A stretch of DNA of 64,000 bases from positions 57,551,655 to 57,615,654 of the forward strand of contig OY365806.1 in assembly GCA_959347315.1 (NCBI GenBank), written 5' to 3'. Every line of letters begins with the position of its first letter. Position 1 is the stretch's first letter. Under the pieces are notes generated by a model. The model made no database searches and was not told where the DNA came from. It saw only the letters and a list, made by a program, of their open reading frames with translations. A program made the position numbers and the translations under genes. This document shows positions 45,595-57,851 of this stretch, in pieces. The DNA comes from Bimastos eiseni (lineage: Eukaryota; Annelida; Clitellata; Crassiclitellata; Lumbricidae).

Positions 45595-46028
45595 AGAGGA
45601 AATAAGAAAGTCTTCACGCAACGAAGGGATGAGGGTAAGAGCCTGATTAAAGGCCTGCTATGGATAATGGGGTAGATCATTCTTCGTAGAAGGACACGCG
45701 ATGACAAGGGCACGGTTTTGAGTTATAGCAGTCCTTGCCCGTGGAACAAGGAGATCAAGTCGATCCGCAGACTGGAGAGGGCGGGAGGAGACAGCAGACA
45801 TTAAGTACATTAAGTAGCAGCGATATTTAGGAGCTTTACTCTGTTGCTGTTCCAAGGACAAAGAGGAGTACCTCATATTGGATGCGAGATGGAATTGGAA
45901 ACAAGTGTAGGACGTCGGTCATGTAGGTAGAAATGTGGGGGTAGCGAGGGAGACGAGCAATGAGCCTGACTGGAGTTCATAACCGACTGTAGGGAAGATA
46001 AGCGTGCCATGGGAAGCCCAGCAAATAG
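45595..46028 (-). mobile_element. LINE RT C-terminus, second copy
   Basis: Same family as 15.6-16.6 kb. Minus strand: LFAGLPMARLSSLQSVMNS, then PIPSRIQYEVLLFVLGT, then SPVCGST and the AxTxNRALVIAC segment, with frameshifts. Its upstream edge (46028, at CAAATAG) is cut by the SINE at 46029. Confidence 0.85.
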
Positions 46029-46181
46029 ACGCAATTGCAGTTGTACTGCAGAGCAATTGTGCGCGAAAGACTTGCTCAAGGTCTCTAACACAGTGACTCC
46101 TCGGACGAGAGTCGAACCCGCTCACGCAGCGCACACTTAGTGTTACGGGCTGACCGCTCTAACCAATCGGCCACCGCGCCA
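46029..46181 (-). mobile_element. tRNA-derived SINE, full copy
   Basis: The minus-strand tRNA-like head starts GGCGCGGTGGCCGATTGGTT at 46180, with an A box TGGTTAGAGCGG (46165-46154) and a B box GGTTCGACTC (46118-46109). The body has TTGAGCAAGTC and TGCAGTACAACTGCAATTGC. It is inserted in the LINE at 45.6-46.0 kb, so it is younger than that LINE. The head is better preserved than either at 2.6-2.9 kb. Confidence 0.85.
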
Positions 46182-48985
46182 CACGTACGTAATTTGCGCG
46201 TACTTAGTCTTTAAAAGGCAAAGCAGCACATGAAGAAGCCTACAGATAACACATGAGGCATTTAGCAATGCTTTTGAGTGCAGAAGAAAGAGTCAGCTGT
46301 AAACCAAATCATAAGGCAATTGTGATTAATAAGGGAACAGACCCAGACATATTTAGAGCCAAATCGTTTCCATGGCCGAGGTTTGTAAATAAAAAGGGAA
46401 TGATGCTAAACGGCGATGAATTTATTGCAGCTAATTAAGACTGACTGATGATGTAATTTTGGTTAATGACGAAGCACTCTTTAAATGTTCATTAGAACAC
46501 AATCTTCGCCTCCTGCGTTCGCGGCCACGATTTATTGCTAAATTAAAATGGCGGAATGGCGTTCATGGCTCTTACCACAGTCAATAGCAGCAGTGCCCAT
46601 CGGGATCCATAAAGCTTCAGCCGATTAATGGAAAATCAGTGCTCTAAGGGCAACCGAGTAATTATTACTGATGTGGACGCATGCATACTTCTTACTCTCT
46701 GGTATGGTCAATTCAAATCATCACATGTGTGACGTAATGGAGGAAAATGAAAAGTTGGGACTTGGGAAGAAAGGGCGAGGTCGCAAAGTTAGAGTGCGCC
46801 AGAGCCAAGAGAAGGCTAAGGCCGGCCGAGAGTGAGTAAGTAAGCGCTGGAGTTTGGTGTTAATACTATAGCCTGCATTCCGCATTTCATGGCTAACATA
46901 GACGAAGACTATAATTATCAGTGCGCTGTCGAGCTGTATATGTAGACATACAGCACACATTCGGTGTCTTTAATCATAGCGTACAAGTTGATTAATGCAC
47001 AGAAAGAACATTCTAAGCATCTGTAAGAAGACAGCGGTGGATGAATTAAGTGGCAACTGCAAGGGCCGTTTGCTACACACTAATTGTGACCAACACGGTG
47101 GATTGACCCTTAACTGGCTGCGTTTCTATCGTCCATTAGCCGTTCAAAACATACCACCTCGTGATTTCAACTTGTCTGCGTAGACGAAGTTTAATGACCA
47201 GTCTAGGAGAACGTGACATCAGATCATCGCAATTGTAGGACATGACGGAAAAGCCAGTTCAAAAGTCAATGGACTTACGGTAGTGCACTGTGCGCATCCC
47301 TATAGTAACCGAGGTGCTTATTGCACGATCGCTCGTTGTCAATTTTCACCTGGTTACAGAATGTACTCTGTGTTGTAGTTACTGCGGCTCTTGTATTTAA
47401 GCAGCAACGAAGTATTCTGATGTAGGAAGTTCAACGCTCCTGTGAGATTTTAACATCTGCCTAACTTCATAAGCATATTTGTTACCTTGGCCACATGCAT
47501 GGAAGAAACGATGCATAGGTATAGCCAATTCACAAGAACACAAGAGTATAACAGACACAGAAATGGTAAATAGTAGACTCAACAGTTCACATCAGCATTC
47601 AGCGATACAGCCTGGTCGCTTTTAATGGTATCTTCTCTTCAAACTGAGAGTGATAACTCTAAAAGAATAACAATTGCAGTCACGGAGGATACCGGACGTT
47701 GTATCGTGCATTAGCTATTTAGATGGACACCATTACCATTGGCATGGTTTGACAGTTAGGTTCTACGTGTGTGCTGGGGTTCACTAGCGGCGTTTAATCC
47801 ACTTATCTGAGCGTCATGCTTCCAGATGAACTTTCGTACAATGAGCTTTAACACTGGCAACACTTTAGAAGGTGTATGCTGTTAAACGCCTCTTGAGACC
47901 AAAGGTGTGACTACGCCCGACAATTTGGGGTCACAATTATATTATCCGATAGACCTAATTGCCTTTGCTTTGAACTTTCTTCAGGCCAACCAAAATAACC
48001 CTGTCATTTCGCAAAAGAATATTTAAGCACAAGGTCAAAGCGTTCTGATGACTGTCAGCAACACTATCTTCACAATACAAAGTTGCGACCATGAATAAGA
48101 CAGGACCGAATAATATGCCGAATTGTAGAACGACTTCTATACATTGGCAGGAAATATCAACTCAGCGTAAAGGAATGTCTTCAATACAGACTGTTTATTA
48201 GTCATGTGTGACTGTTTCTGTTGCTGTCAATTTCTCGTCCAGTCATTTTGTTTCTATACATGGATGGCGAATTGTTCACTTTGAACTGTTTTTGTCATCG
48301 GGTCTATGTAGTGTTGGGTTCCTAGTCGAATGTCTTATTGCTTGTTTGCGACGCTTCAGCGAGAGATGAACATCTTTTCCTAGGCAAATGTGCTTAATGT
48401 CGCGATTGCAAACGGCTCGGAAAGTAAATTTTTAACGTAAAACCAGTATCATGTTTCATATTTCTAAGCAACGTGAAACGATGCGTACATACAGTTTCGG
48501 AGAAGAATGAAAACAAACGGCTTCTAACAAATGCAAAACAAAGGAGCCTACTACGAAGCCGAGTGGCAAGCGTTATAAGAAGAGACGACAGTACAACATT
48601 ACAATGTTAATGCTAAGGCGTTATGTGGATAGACTGGACAGAGTGGACAGATCGAGTGGACAGAGTGGAACAGATTTGTTTGTATAAGCAGAACGGAATA
48701 GGAACTCCAAACGCGTTGTAGAGCGTTGCTGACTGTTGGTTGAGTCTAATATGTGCGCAGGGGCCCACACATTAACACTTTAGCCATTAACACAATAGCA
48801 ATCAGAAAGCAATTATAGTCGGCGGATATATTTAACTTTATTCACAACCTCTGTCATTATTTAGATTGGTGGGAAGGAAAGATTGAAGTCTCTGTATATA
48901 ACCACGCGGTGTAATAAAAAGATGATAGGCTTCACCCTACTCCATTTTTAGACTTAGTGCCACCAGCAAATAACAGTGGCGGAGA
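46182..48985. other. Intergenic, no gene seen
   Basis: 2.8 kb without a recognised feature. ORFs such as 46253-46438 and 46995-47183 are short and featureless. A GTGGACAGA-type short repeat lies at 48625-48670. Confidence 0.35.
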
Positions 48986-49004
48986 GCCTTCGAGAGGTAC
49001 ACGT

Positions 49005-49255
49005 ACCTACATACACACATACATAGCCTTCAAACTTACATATATAGCCTAAATACACACATACATAGCCTAAATACACACATACATAGCCTACAAACTT
49101 ACATACATAGCCTAAATACACACATATATAGCCTACATACACACATACATACCCTAAATACACACATACATAGCCTAAATACACACATACATAGCCTAAA
49201 TACACATATACATAGCCTAAATACACACGTACATAGCCTAAATAAGCACATACAG
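49005..49255. repeat. 21-bp minisatellite
   Basis: About 12 units based on CATACATAGCCTAAATACACA with single-base variants. Being a multiple of three, it keeps a minus-strand Tyr/Val/Cys frame open. Confidence 0.95.
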
Positions 49256-49495
49256 TTATGTATGCATGAATACTGTGCATTGTACAATTAAACGTGCATA
49301 CATACAGTACATGTACATGCAAACTTGCATCTATATAATATCTTGCATGCATACATATATGAATATCATGTATGCATACGGGTACATACCTACATAGCAT
49401 GCATGCATGACTGCATGCGTGAATAGATTCCATCTGATCATGCAGTATTATCTAATGGGCACAGACATAAGCACATATACACGTATTGAAGTTGT

Positions 49496-49527
<32 letters not shown>

Positions 49528-49927
49528 CACAGACAGACAAAGAGAGAAAGAAAGAAAGAGAGAGAAAGAGGGAGAAAGACAAAGAGAGAGAGAAAGGGAG
49601 AAAGAGAAAGAAATAAAGATAGAGAGAGAGACAAAGAGAGAGAAAGAGAGAGAAAGATTGAGACAAAGAGAGAGTGAAAGAGAGAAAGGGAGGGAGAGAG
49701 GGAGGGAGAAAGAAAAAATAAGGAAGAAAGAGAGAAAGAGATAGAGAGGGAGAAAGAGAAAGAAAGAGATAGAAAGAGAAAGAAAGAGATAGAAAGAGAA
49801 AGAAAGAGATAGAAAGAGAAAGAAAGAGATAGAAAGAGAAAGAAAGAGATAGAAAGAGAAAGAAAGAGATAGAAAGAGATAGAAAGAGAGAGAGAGAGAG
49901 GTAGAGAGGGAGAAAGAGAAAGAAAGA

Positions 49928-49965
<38 letters not shown>

Positions 49966-49972
49966 TTGAGAT
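49496..49972. repeat. GA/GAAA-rich tract
   Basis: AGACAGAC run (49503-49540), then several hundred bases of AGAGAA units, including near-perfect 20-bp AGAAAGAGATAGAAAGAGAA repeats at 49760-49875. Purine-only on the plus strand; all frames here are artefacts. Confidence 0.95.
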
Positions 49973-49979
49973 GAGAATA

Positions 49980-51420
49980 GATAAACATGCATTATCTGTT
50001 TCTCTGAGCAGCAGAGGAGCCATCATCCGTATTTTATTCGTTCAATCGATATAAGATAGAAATATTCGCATAGATCACGAGCGTAAATTTTCGCGTGTAA
50101 GCGGTCATCCATAGCCTGCAATGCGGCGCAGTGAACCCTGAAGACAAAATTCGGCTGAAACTTTTCGATGACTTCACATTCCAGTAACTTGAATGTATTG
50201 GATGCATAATCGGTCTTCACACCCGCTGTGGGCGCTCATTTTCTGATCGGGGTCGACCGAACCGCAGGAACACAGGGCAAACAGAGATAAAGGCTTCAAT
50301 AAAACTCCTCGTAAAACCGTCTCGCTTAGTGAAGCGTTGAAAGCAATTTTAGCCCGAAATAAATCCAGAGATGAAAATACGATAATGCTCACCTCTTAAG
50401 AGTAATGTAATGCAATGTATTGTAATGTAATGTTCGTGTTGGTGGACGGATGGGTTGCCCTCAGTCGTTTCGAAGCAGCGTCGTTATTACAATCGGTGAT
50501 CATTTCACAATTTCCGTTAACAATCAGAGGAAACAAAGCCTAATCTGAACGTCAAGTGCATTATTGCATGCCATCGCATTGAACGTTTAAAGTTTCTACG
50601 GTCTTGGCTCTGCCAGCAAACCCTCAAGTCATGCAGCTTCCATATTCCTGTATGGGCCATACATGTACATATCCTATATTGGCTCCTTCTAATGTACGTT
50701 GAAATGCTGACAAGGACAAGTCACGCTATTAACTAATCGCATTTTAAACTGGCTATGTATATATAATATATATATAGGATGGATATTTACCCATATACTG
50801 TATATATATATATTTATATATATATATATATATATATAGGCTACATGGAGTCCATGTTCATGTTGTTGCATTTGGCTAACTATTAGATTATTGAACACTA
50901 AGAACCTACATGTGTGTCCAACCCTCACTTACATGTTGTCTAGTAAATTTGCCTAATTTCGACAAATAGTTGCTTCTGTAGTTGGTTCTTGCACAATAGT
51001 TACACAATGAAAACAAAAATTTGCCTGTCAGATCGATTAGTTAACTGTGTAGATTCCGCATCTACAAAATATCTTTGCGAATGTCCAGTTAATATTAAAG
51101 TCTATCTCTAGCTTGAGTTTCTAATAATTAGGCTATGCTGTTATCAAGTCAGAGGATTTCCTGTTAACGATGTTGCCGTATACATACTTAAAGATACACA
51201 TGCTACTGATAAAAGAAACGAAATTCGTGCAGAAATTTTGCGCTTTGTTGAGTCGTAGGCTGACCAACTGCATGGTTTGTCAGAAAATTCAATTCTTCTC
51301 GATCTATTGCTGGCTATTTTCTTTAAAGAAGGCTTACACATGAGTCATTTATTATATCAATCTTACGACCAACTTTGAACTTTGAAAGGCATGTAATTTA
51401 CAATGCCATTTGTATGAGTT
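49980..51420. other. Intergenic, no gene seen
   Basis: TAATG-rich repeat at 50400-50432 and (TA)n at 50755-50840. Nothing coding recognised. Confidence 0.35.
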
Positions 51421-51454
51421 TATATGGCGCCTCTTTTAAAATAACATTTGATGT

Positions 51455-51503
<49 letters not shown>
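51421..51503. repeat. Tail motif and AT dinucleotide repeat
   Basis: TTTATATGGCGCCTCTTTTA (tail-like word) is followed by an uninterrupted (AT)n run at about 51456-51503. Confidence 0.8.
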
Positions 51504-51505
<2 letters not shown>

Positions 51506-52265
51506 GCATATGATCGGCCAAGATGGCAGAATATTTCCACACGTGTCATTTTGATCACTTGGTTGGTTAATGCTGTTTTTGCTCGATTAGTTTTTGCGCT
51601 CGTGGTGATATTTATCTATTTCTCCGCTGTTTCTGGGTGCTTTTAAAGATTGTCGGAAACTTGCCATTGAAGCCGTGAGCTCGCCATGCAATGTCAGATA
51701 GAATGGTTTCGCCCGTTGAAGGGGTTTCAGGTTGTTATCTGAACATTGAAGGTCGACGTCCTCCATTCTGTATTGATGACACCAGGCCCGGCCCAAGAGT
51801 TTGCGGGGCCGTAGGCAGCAAATCATAATGTTTATAATTCAGCATACTAAAATAGTATACTGCTGGAAAATATGTTTCTTCAATCTATTTTGACCCTTAG
51901 AAACAATTAATGCAAGAGTGTCTGAATTCAAATGTTCTTGCCAAGTTAATGGGTCGTTTATATTAAACATACCAACAAATTCCTTATTTCGAGGAATCTC
52001 GATATCGTCTAATATCAACATCAGAGGGTTCAATATTGACTATATTACACTCAGCCTTCTTTTCAAAAATCGTGGCGACGGTGTCGTCTTGATCTTCTTC
52101 TTCCGATGTTGTTGAATTGTCGAAATTCTGTACAAGGTTTGATCCACGAATGAGACGCAGTGTCTTCGTCGACCTACAACAAGGGATCCTCAAAGCGTTC
52201 AAGCAAATGAGATGGAGTCGTATTTCCAGATTTCGTTCGGGTTCTGTCCGATCCCAATGACGAAG
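51504..52265. other. 3' flank of TRIM-like pseudogene
   Basis: CAGGCCCGGCCCAAGAGTTT at 51782 resembles a hAT terminus. The minus-strand frame at 51984-52202 has an acidic stretch (TSEEEDQDD) and could be more of the pseudogene, but no domain is visible. Confidence 0.3.
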
Positions 52266-52270
52266 AGTGA

Positions 52271-53339
52271 CTAATAGTGGGCAATTCCTGTTGCCTCCAG
52301 TTGCATCTTGGCTGGAATCTCAGGCATTTTGGAAACGTTCCATTCCCGATCGAGATCTATCCTGAGTACTTCTTTTGTGACCGAAGGATATGCCTCTAAA
52401 ATAACCACAAGTAAGTTGCCATCTAGTTGGAAGGTTTCTTCACATGCAATCACTGAAAAGGTAACATTAAAAGATACAACATAAGCTACGTGTAGCTTGT
52501 CCATCCGTGTTGCTGGACCTTGAACTGTTCCTAACGTTTGTGAGATGTAAAGAGGTTTCAAAGGTGATCCTACGAACGCGAATGTCTTTCCAGAAGTCGT
52601 CTGATCTTTTCTGAACAACGTTTTCAAGTCGACAGAATTCTTTCGCGGATCCCTTAGAAGATTATGCTTTGAACATAGCAAGTACCTGAAGTAGCCTCCT
52701 CAGATGTTTCCTTCCCATTTCTATCTCTTCCATCTGTTTCTCTTTTGCTGCGGACAGCGCTCTTAGCAGGACCTTCGTATGATGGTCAATGAGCGATTTC
52801 AATTCCTGACTTTTCTTCTGACTTTTCTCCTCGATTATACTCTCCTTTTCATTGAAATCAGCCTCAAACTCCTTCTCACGATTCTGTAGCTTTTCCTTCG
52901 TAATGCAGACCGTGCGTTCGTACCATATGCAGCTTTAAAAGTGTTTCCTGCAATCTTCCTTCGATAAACTACTCAAAAGACGAGCACGTGTGCCTCTGGT
53001 GCATCTCAGCGAAACAAGAAACGCACGCAACCAATCTACAGTCTGTACAGTGCAATTCAACGATCTCTATCGGGTGTTGCCCACAGTTTCCTGGTGTTAC
53101 TGGAATCAGAATAGGAACACTGTTATCTGACAATCTTGCACTGTCAATAACAATCTTGCACTGTCAATAACCTGGTGGCCTCGACTGGTTCTCTGTCTCG
53201 TGTGATGGATGGCACATGTTTCGCACAACTTATCCGAGCATTCAACACAGTACTCATTTGCTAACGATATCGGAGTAATATCATCAGCACAGCAAAGAGC
53301 ACATTGAACGGATTCACCCGTTGATCCAGACATCGTCAT
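52271..53339 (-). pseudogene. TRIM-like (B-box/coiled-coil) pseudogene
   Basis: Minus strand. From an ATG at 53339: B-box 1 (CALC, then YCVECSDKLCETC, then HH and RGH), B-box 2 (CGQH, LHCTDC, ACVSC, EMHQRHTC) and a coiled coil (EKLQNREKEFEADF to MEEIEMGRKHLRRLL, about 52915-52690). A 136-codon C-terminal frame follows to 52271, domain unassigned. No RING is visible. The lesions are: a perfect 20-bp tandem duplication (53131-53170) that shifts frame between the B-boxes, a TAG at 52971-52969 just after B-box 2, a frame change before the coiled coil, and another near 52680. TRIM proteins are usually ubiquitin ligases or immune scaffolds. A live gene with assembly errors is a less likely alternative. 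Confidence 0.75.
53131..53170. repeat. Perfect 20-bp tandem duplication
   Basis: caatcttgcactgtcaataa twice in succession with no difference, inside the B-box region. Removing one copy puts B-box 1 and B-box 2 in the same frame. Confidence 0.97.
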
Positions 53340-53412
53340 CGTTCTAATCAGTCTTTCAACGAAGGTGTCTTTCATCAGGTTTGAGACGCCGGACAACGCA
53401 TCCTATCACCAG

Positions 53413-53721
53413 TAAGACTGTCAAAACTGTTGAAATGATGACCCGGGTACCCGTCGACCCGCGCGGTCGGGTACTCGGGTACCCTAATGCGCGGATATTT
53501 TGTTAGCAAATGTAGAAAATTTAGCATTTTTACGGAACGTCGGGCACCCGAGAACCGATTTTCATTGCCCGGGCATACATCCAATATGATCAAGGGAATA
53601 TTTCTGGCATATGTTCAGGTAAAATCGCGCATTTTTACGGAATTTCGGGTACACGAAAACCGATTTAATTACCCGGGCAGTCAGCTTCGGTCGGGTAGTC
53701 GGGTACCCGTTGACAGCCTTA
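53413..53721. mobile_element. 309-bp hAT-like MITE with ACCCG arms
   Basis: Bounded by identical 8-bp direct repeats ATCACCAG (53405-53412 and 53722-53729). The ends are TAAGACTGTCAA and, inverted, TAAGGCTGTCAAC. The arms hold CGGGTACCCG-type palindromes, as in the 3.8-4.9 kb element. An internal phrase (GCATTTTTACGGAA then TCGGG) occurs twice, at 53525 and 53629. It lies just upstream of the TRIM-like pseudogene. Confidence 0.85.
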
Positions 53722-53729
53722 ATCACCAG

Positions 53730-55245
53730 GTTCACAGCGTAATCGTGAGCTGTATTCTTGCAGACAGTCAAGGCAGAATGTTTGAATGCAAGGGAGGTGT
53801 CACGCGCGAAACTCTGGACGATGGCGCTATGTAAAAGTCATCGACCGACAGCAGAGGCGTGAGAGGACTAGGAATGAAGTTGTATACCTGAAACCTGAGA
53901 AGGGAGACGTCAATGGGTTACGCCGGAGGCAGACGGTATCAATACAGCCGGCGAGAAGTATGCAAAGATCAGCGGAGTTGCAAGCAACGAAACCCGACAC
54001 CTCGAGGTAGACGTTAGAGCCGCCTGCCCCTCCCATCTCTGCGACCCACGGGAAAAAAATTCATGAACCAGCTGAAGATCTGGTCTGAACCGGCTTGTTG
54101 ACACTAATCAAGAATAAGGGACAATTCCGATACGAACGGCGCAACCTATTAGGCGGCATAACTATAATAATGTAACTCGATCCCTGGAACCTATTGCCTG
54201 TCTATGCACTAACAAGGCACAGCCATAACAGCCGCTAGTAAAACATTAACTGGACGCCTCGAGTGATGTGACGTTATGCTAGGGACACCAAGATCTGACC
54301 AACCAGGTTTAGTGATAGTTTCATCAGGTGATCTGTCGTCCAATAGAGATACGAATTTTGCGTTTGGGATGGCGAAGGAAATCGCCTCTAGAAGGGTTCA
54401 TATAGTGTAGCAAGCGAAGGAGCAGGGACTTGTTTCTGAACTGGGGGAGACGTTAGATCGTTCTGACGATAAGAATAATCAACGTAGTTGGGGAACCCCA
54501 TCTCCAACGTAAACCAGGGAAACATTTCTAAAGGACACTAATAACTCCAGTAAGTGTAGATAGGATGAGTGGTGTGTATATATACCATTACCGGTAATCT
54601 CGTGATCTAGAAGAAGGAGCTGGCGAGAGTGAAACCCGCCACAGCAGGATTCTGGGTTTATTGAACATCTTCCGATAAAGACCACAAATGATTACATCTG
54701 GAATGTCAAGTACTAGTAGCTCCATCACAGAATTTAACGGTCCACAACGACGTGTTTATACCTACTACTTGCACTGTTTCGACTATTTATCTCGAACATC
54801 CAGTCTGCTAGTTCACTGCAATATGCCTTGAACGTCCGCGTGATAAAGTTTAGAACTCTCATCACACATGGTTTTTCCTTCAGATCACCAGTTTGACAAA
54901 AGCATACGATTTTAATTTAGTTCACTTTCAGTTTTGAGATACCTTGATTAACAAAATAGCGACTTATCGTCTCTTGCGCCTTTGTAGCATTTGCATTTTG
55001 CCTACGCAATAAAAACGTCCTTGTACCTGCTTATTCCTATGCAGTAGGCCAAGACATGCTACATAGATCTATATAAATGTAAAATGAAAATGATAATGCA
55101 GCATATCCAGTACACTCTAAGTACACGCTGACTGTAACAATCTGCAAGAATCATTCATTGGCCATTGCTCGTGTCTGATTGTGAAAATCCGAAGTTTGGA
55201 TAAAGGATGAGTTACAAAAATTGCTCTTTCCTTTCTATCAAAGTT
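53730..55245. other. Intergenic, no gene seen
   Basis: Upstream of the TRIM-like pseudogene. I looked for a RING exon (C-x2-C ... H) on the minus strand and found none. No repeats of note. Confidence 0.3.
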
Positions 55246-55249
55246 AACT

Positions 55250-55975
55250 GAGCTAATCGTCCTTACCCGGCTAGATTACTATACCTCTCCCAACACTCTT
55301 CTAGATCCCCGCCAATCTGGCTTTACAAATCACCACTCCACATAAACTAAGCAAGACAAAATCCCTATTTATTTCACACACCTACCCGCTAACTCTTAAT
55401 GTGCTAGCTTCACATCAGACACCCCTTTCCGCAATTGGGGTGTTACTTCTGATCCTCATCTGTTTTTCTCTAATCACAATCGCTAACCTCTTGCGCTACT
55501 GCTTCATGTACATTCGTGACCTCCGCTTCATCCATCCAATGCTCGATTACTACATCAATTGTCCACTAGCTCAAAGTTCGATTACTGCAATTCCGTTTTC
55601 TTCAACATTAAATCCACACAACACAAACGTCTGCAACTTATTCTAGTCCCATTGGCCAAACCGCCCTTGCCTCAGCATGTAAATCCCATCCTCCAATCAC
55701 TTAACTGGCAAAATATCTCAGAGCTGATCCACTCCGAAGTCCTATCATACACTAACCTACAGTTCTTACAATGCTCGAAAAGCCTAACTCTTCCCTGTCC
55801 AGACAAACTTTCTACCCAAATCCTTCTCCTGTCTCATGAAGAAGATCCAATGAGTTCTCTCGACCCCGGTCATTTCAAGTTCTCCAGACAAACCATATTC
55901 CACACTGCACATCGCCTCTGAAACGATCTGAAATCCGGAAATTATCGATATCTCCTTCATCACTGCCAACCAGCC
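55250..55975 (+). mobile_element. CR1/L2-like LINE RT fragment
   Basis: Plus strand. The LLDPRQSGF-like palm phrase at about 55300 is followed, from about 55560, by KFDYCNSVFFNIKSTQHKRL, LQSLNWQNISELIHSEVLSY and a serine-rich C-terminus. This is the same architecture as the other CR1/L2-like fragments, and it is frameshifted. Family-B hAT copy 2 begins 35 bases after it. Confidence 0.75.
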
Positions 55976-56009
55976 TTCACCATCCTGGGGCGTCCATATA
56001 GGGGAGGTC

Positions 56010-57843
56010 CAGTGACGTAGCGAGGCGGGTGGGCGAGGGGGCGAACCGCCCCAGGCGGCGCTTGTCCTAGGGGCGGCATATTCGGGGAAAAAATAGATAA
56101 TAATTTTTGTATAACTTGCACTCTTCAAGATTCTTGCTGCTGTTGTCTGAACCTAAAACTTTTTTGCTATTTATCGACTTAAAACTAACATATACGATAT
56201 ATTGAAGGCCCATCGAATGGCACCTAGTGTCAATAGTGCAAAATGGCAATGCCGCCCCTGTCTATTTTGCCATGACTTTCGCACCTATCAAATGGAATAA
56301 ATTTTGCAATAACAATAATGCGCAACATGGCCCCAGGCGGCACTTTCCTAGAGGTGGCATTTTTGGCAAAAAATAAATAACAAATTCTTGTTGTATAAAT
56401 TGCACGCTTCAAGATTCTTGCTGCTCTTGTCTAAACCAGGCACCATATGCTTTCTTGCTTCATCTCGACTTAAAACTAACATATACGATAGGCCTACACA
56501 GAAGGACCATCGAATGGCATTTAGTGTTAATAGATACGCTGCAAAATGGCAATGCCGCCCCTCTATCTTGCTATTACTTTCGCACTTATAAAATGAAATA
56601 AATTTTGCAATTATAATAATGCACAAATTCTTAGATTGATGAAAAACCATTCTTTCCTAAGTCAAAAGTTCGATTAATTAAGGACAATCTCTGCATAAAA
56701 ATATAAATCTTATTTATGAAAAAAACTTGCAAAATGCATCAGGTATTGATGCAAATAAAGTTTTATGAAACAGAAATGTGAGTAATGAAAGACGTTTTTG
56801 CCTACTTTGAGTGATGAAAAAATTAATGCGAAGTTGGATTCACAATCGAAATCTAACTTAAATAGAAGTTGGATTTATCAAAAATCTATCTTAATTAGAA
56901 TCTGGGTTCGTGAAAGAGTTAGGCCTATTGCCTAAACAGAAGTTGGATTTTCAAAGCGAAAACTAAATCAAAATAAGCTAATTTAACCTACTTAAGACCC
57001 TCGATATGAGAATCACTACATTCCAATTTAGCAATTCTTTCAGTTGAACGCTCTTTGACAGGCGCAATTAACTTTGACAAGGTTATTAGTAATTTTGATG
57101 CAGAGAAATCAAGAAAGCAAGAAAAGTGAATTTTTAAATTGACAGGTATAATGAAAGTATGACACCGTACCGTATTCGTAATCCGTATGATAAGTTCATT
57201 CATTCATTCATTCATTACAAAAATTTATATAGCGCCCCTTCAAGGTTATTACTCATGAGCGCTTCAATTAGTCAAAGTTATCATTTACAAATCTGTTCTA
57301 ATTACCATACTTACTGTGGTCTCACTATGATTAAATTATTGTTTAGGCCTAGGACTTTTTTCCAATACGTATAGAGAAAGAATAGGCCCTATGATTTGTA
57401 TTGTTTTATTTTAATTTAATTTTTTTATAATTTTCGATCTAGCCTGCAAGACGTTTAGTAACTTTATTGTGAGACTTGCTTTATTTGTTTGTTTTATAAC
57501 TGGTTAATGTCTTAATTAATATAATCTTATTCTCATTTCATATCTTTACATCTAATGATCATGCATTTTAAATAGTCAAAGGACATACAGGTTTAATCTT
57601 GAAAGTGCATGCCGATGCTGTTACTAACTGTAGCCCCTACAATTATTTGAATACTGAATAGAATAATCATAATGTATATAAGAGCACAATGAAAGCACTA
57701 AAAACAGGCGCCCTATGGCTATCTCCTTGTGCATATCTCGGGGTAGGCCTATAAAATTTTATACAAGAACGAAGTGATGGAAAAATAGGAGGCGGCATTT
57801 TGTACCTTCCCCCCAGGCGGCGCTTTGCCTCGCTACGCCACTG
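56010..57843. mobile_element. hAT-like non-autonomous transposon, family B copy 2
   Basis: 1,834-bp relative of 34641-36189 in the same orientation. The ends are CAGTGACGTAGCGAGG and, inverted, CAGTGGCGTAGCGAGG. Flanking 8-mers are GGGAGGTC (56002-56009) and GAGAGGTC (57844-57851), one mismatch. It differs from copy 1 by an internal tandem duplication of about 290 bp (about 56040-56330 and 56331-56640, GGCGGCA...TTCAAGATTCTTGCTGCT) and by a possible tail-type insertion with an ATTC run near 57197-57265. No transposase. Confidence 0.85.
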
Positions 57844-57851
57844 GAGAGGTC

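Noticed and set aside
46100..46181. Functional tRNA gene on the minus strand
   Set aside because: Good A and B boxes, but it is joined to a SINE body and inserted in a LINE; the acceptor stem does not close convincingly.
49438..50026. Ser/Leu/Phe-rich ORFs up to 192 codons
   Set aside because: GA-rich tract read on the minus strand in all frames.
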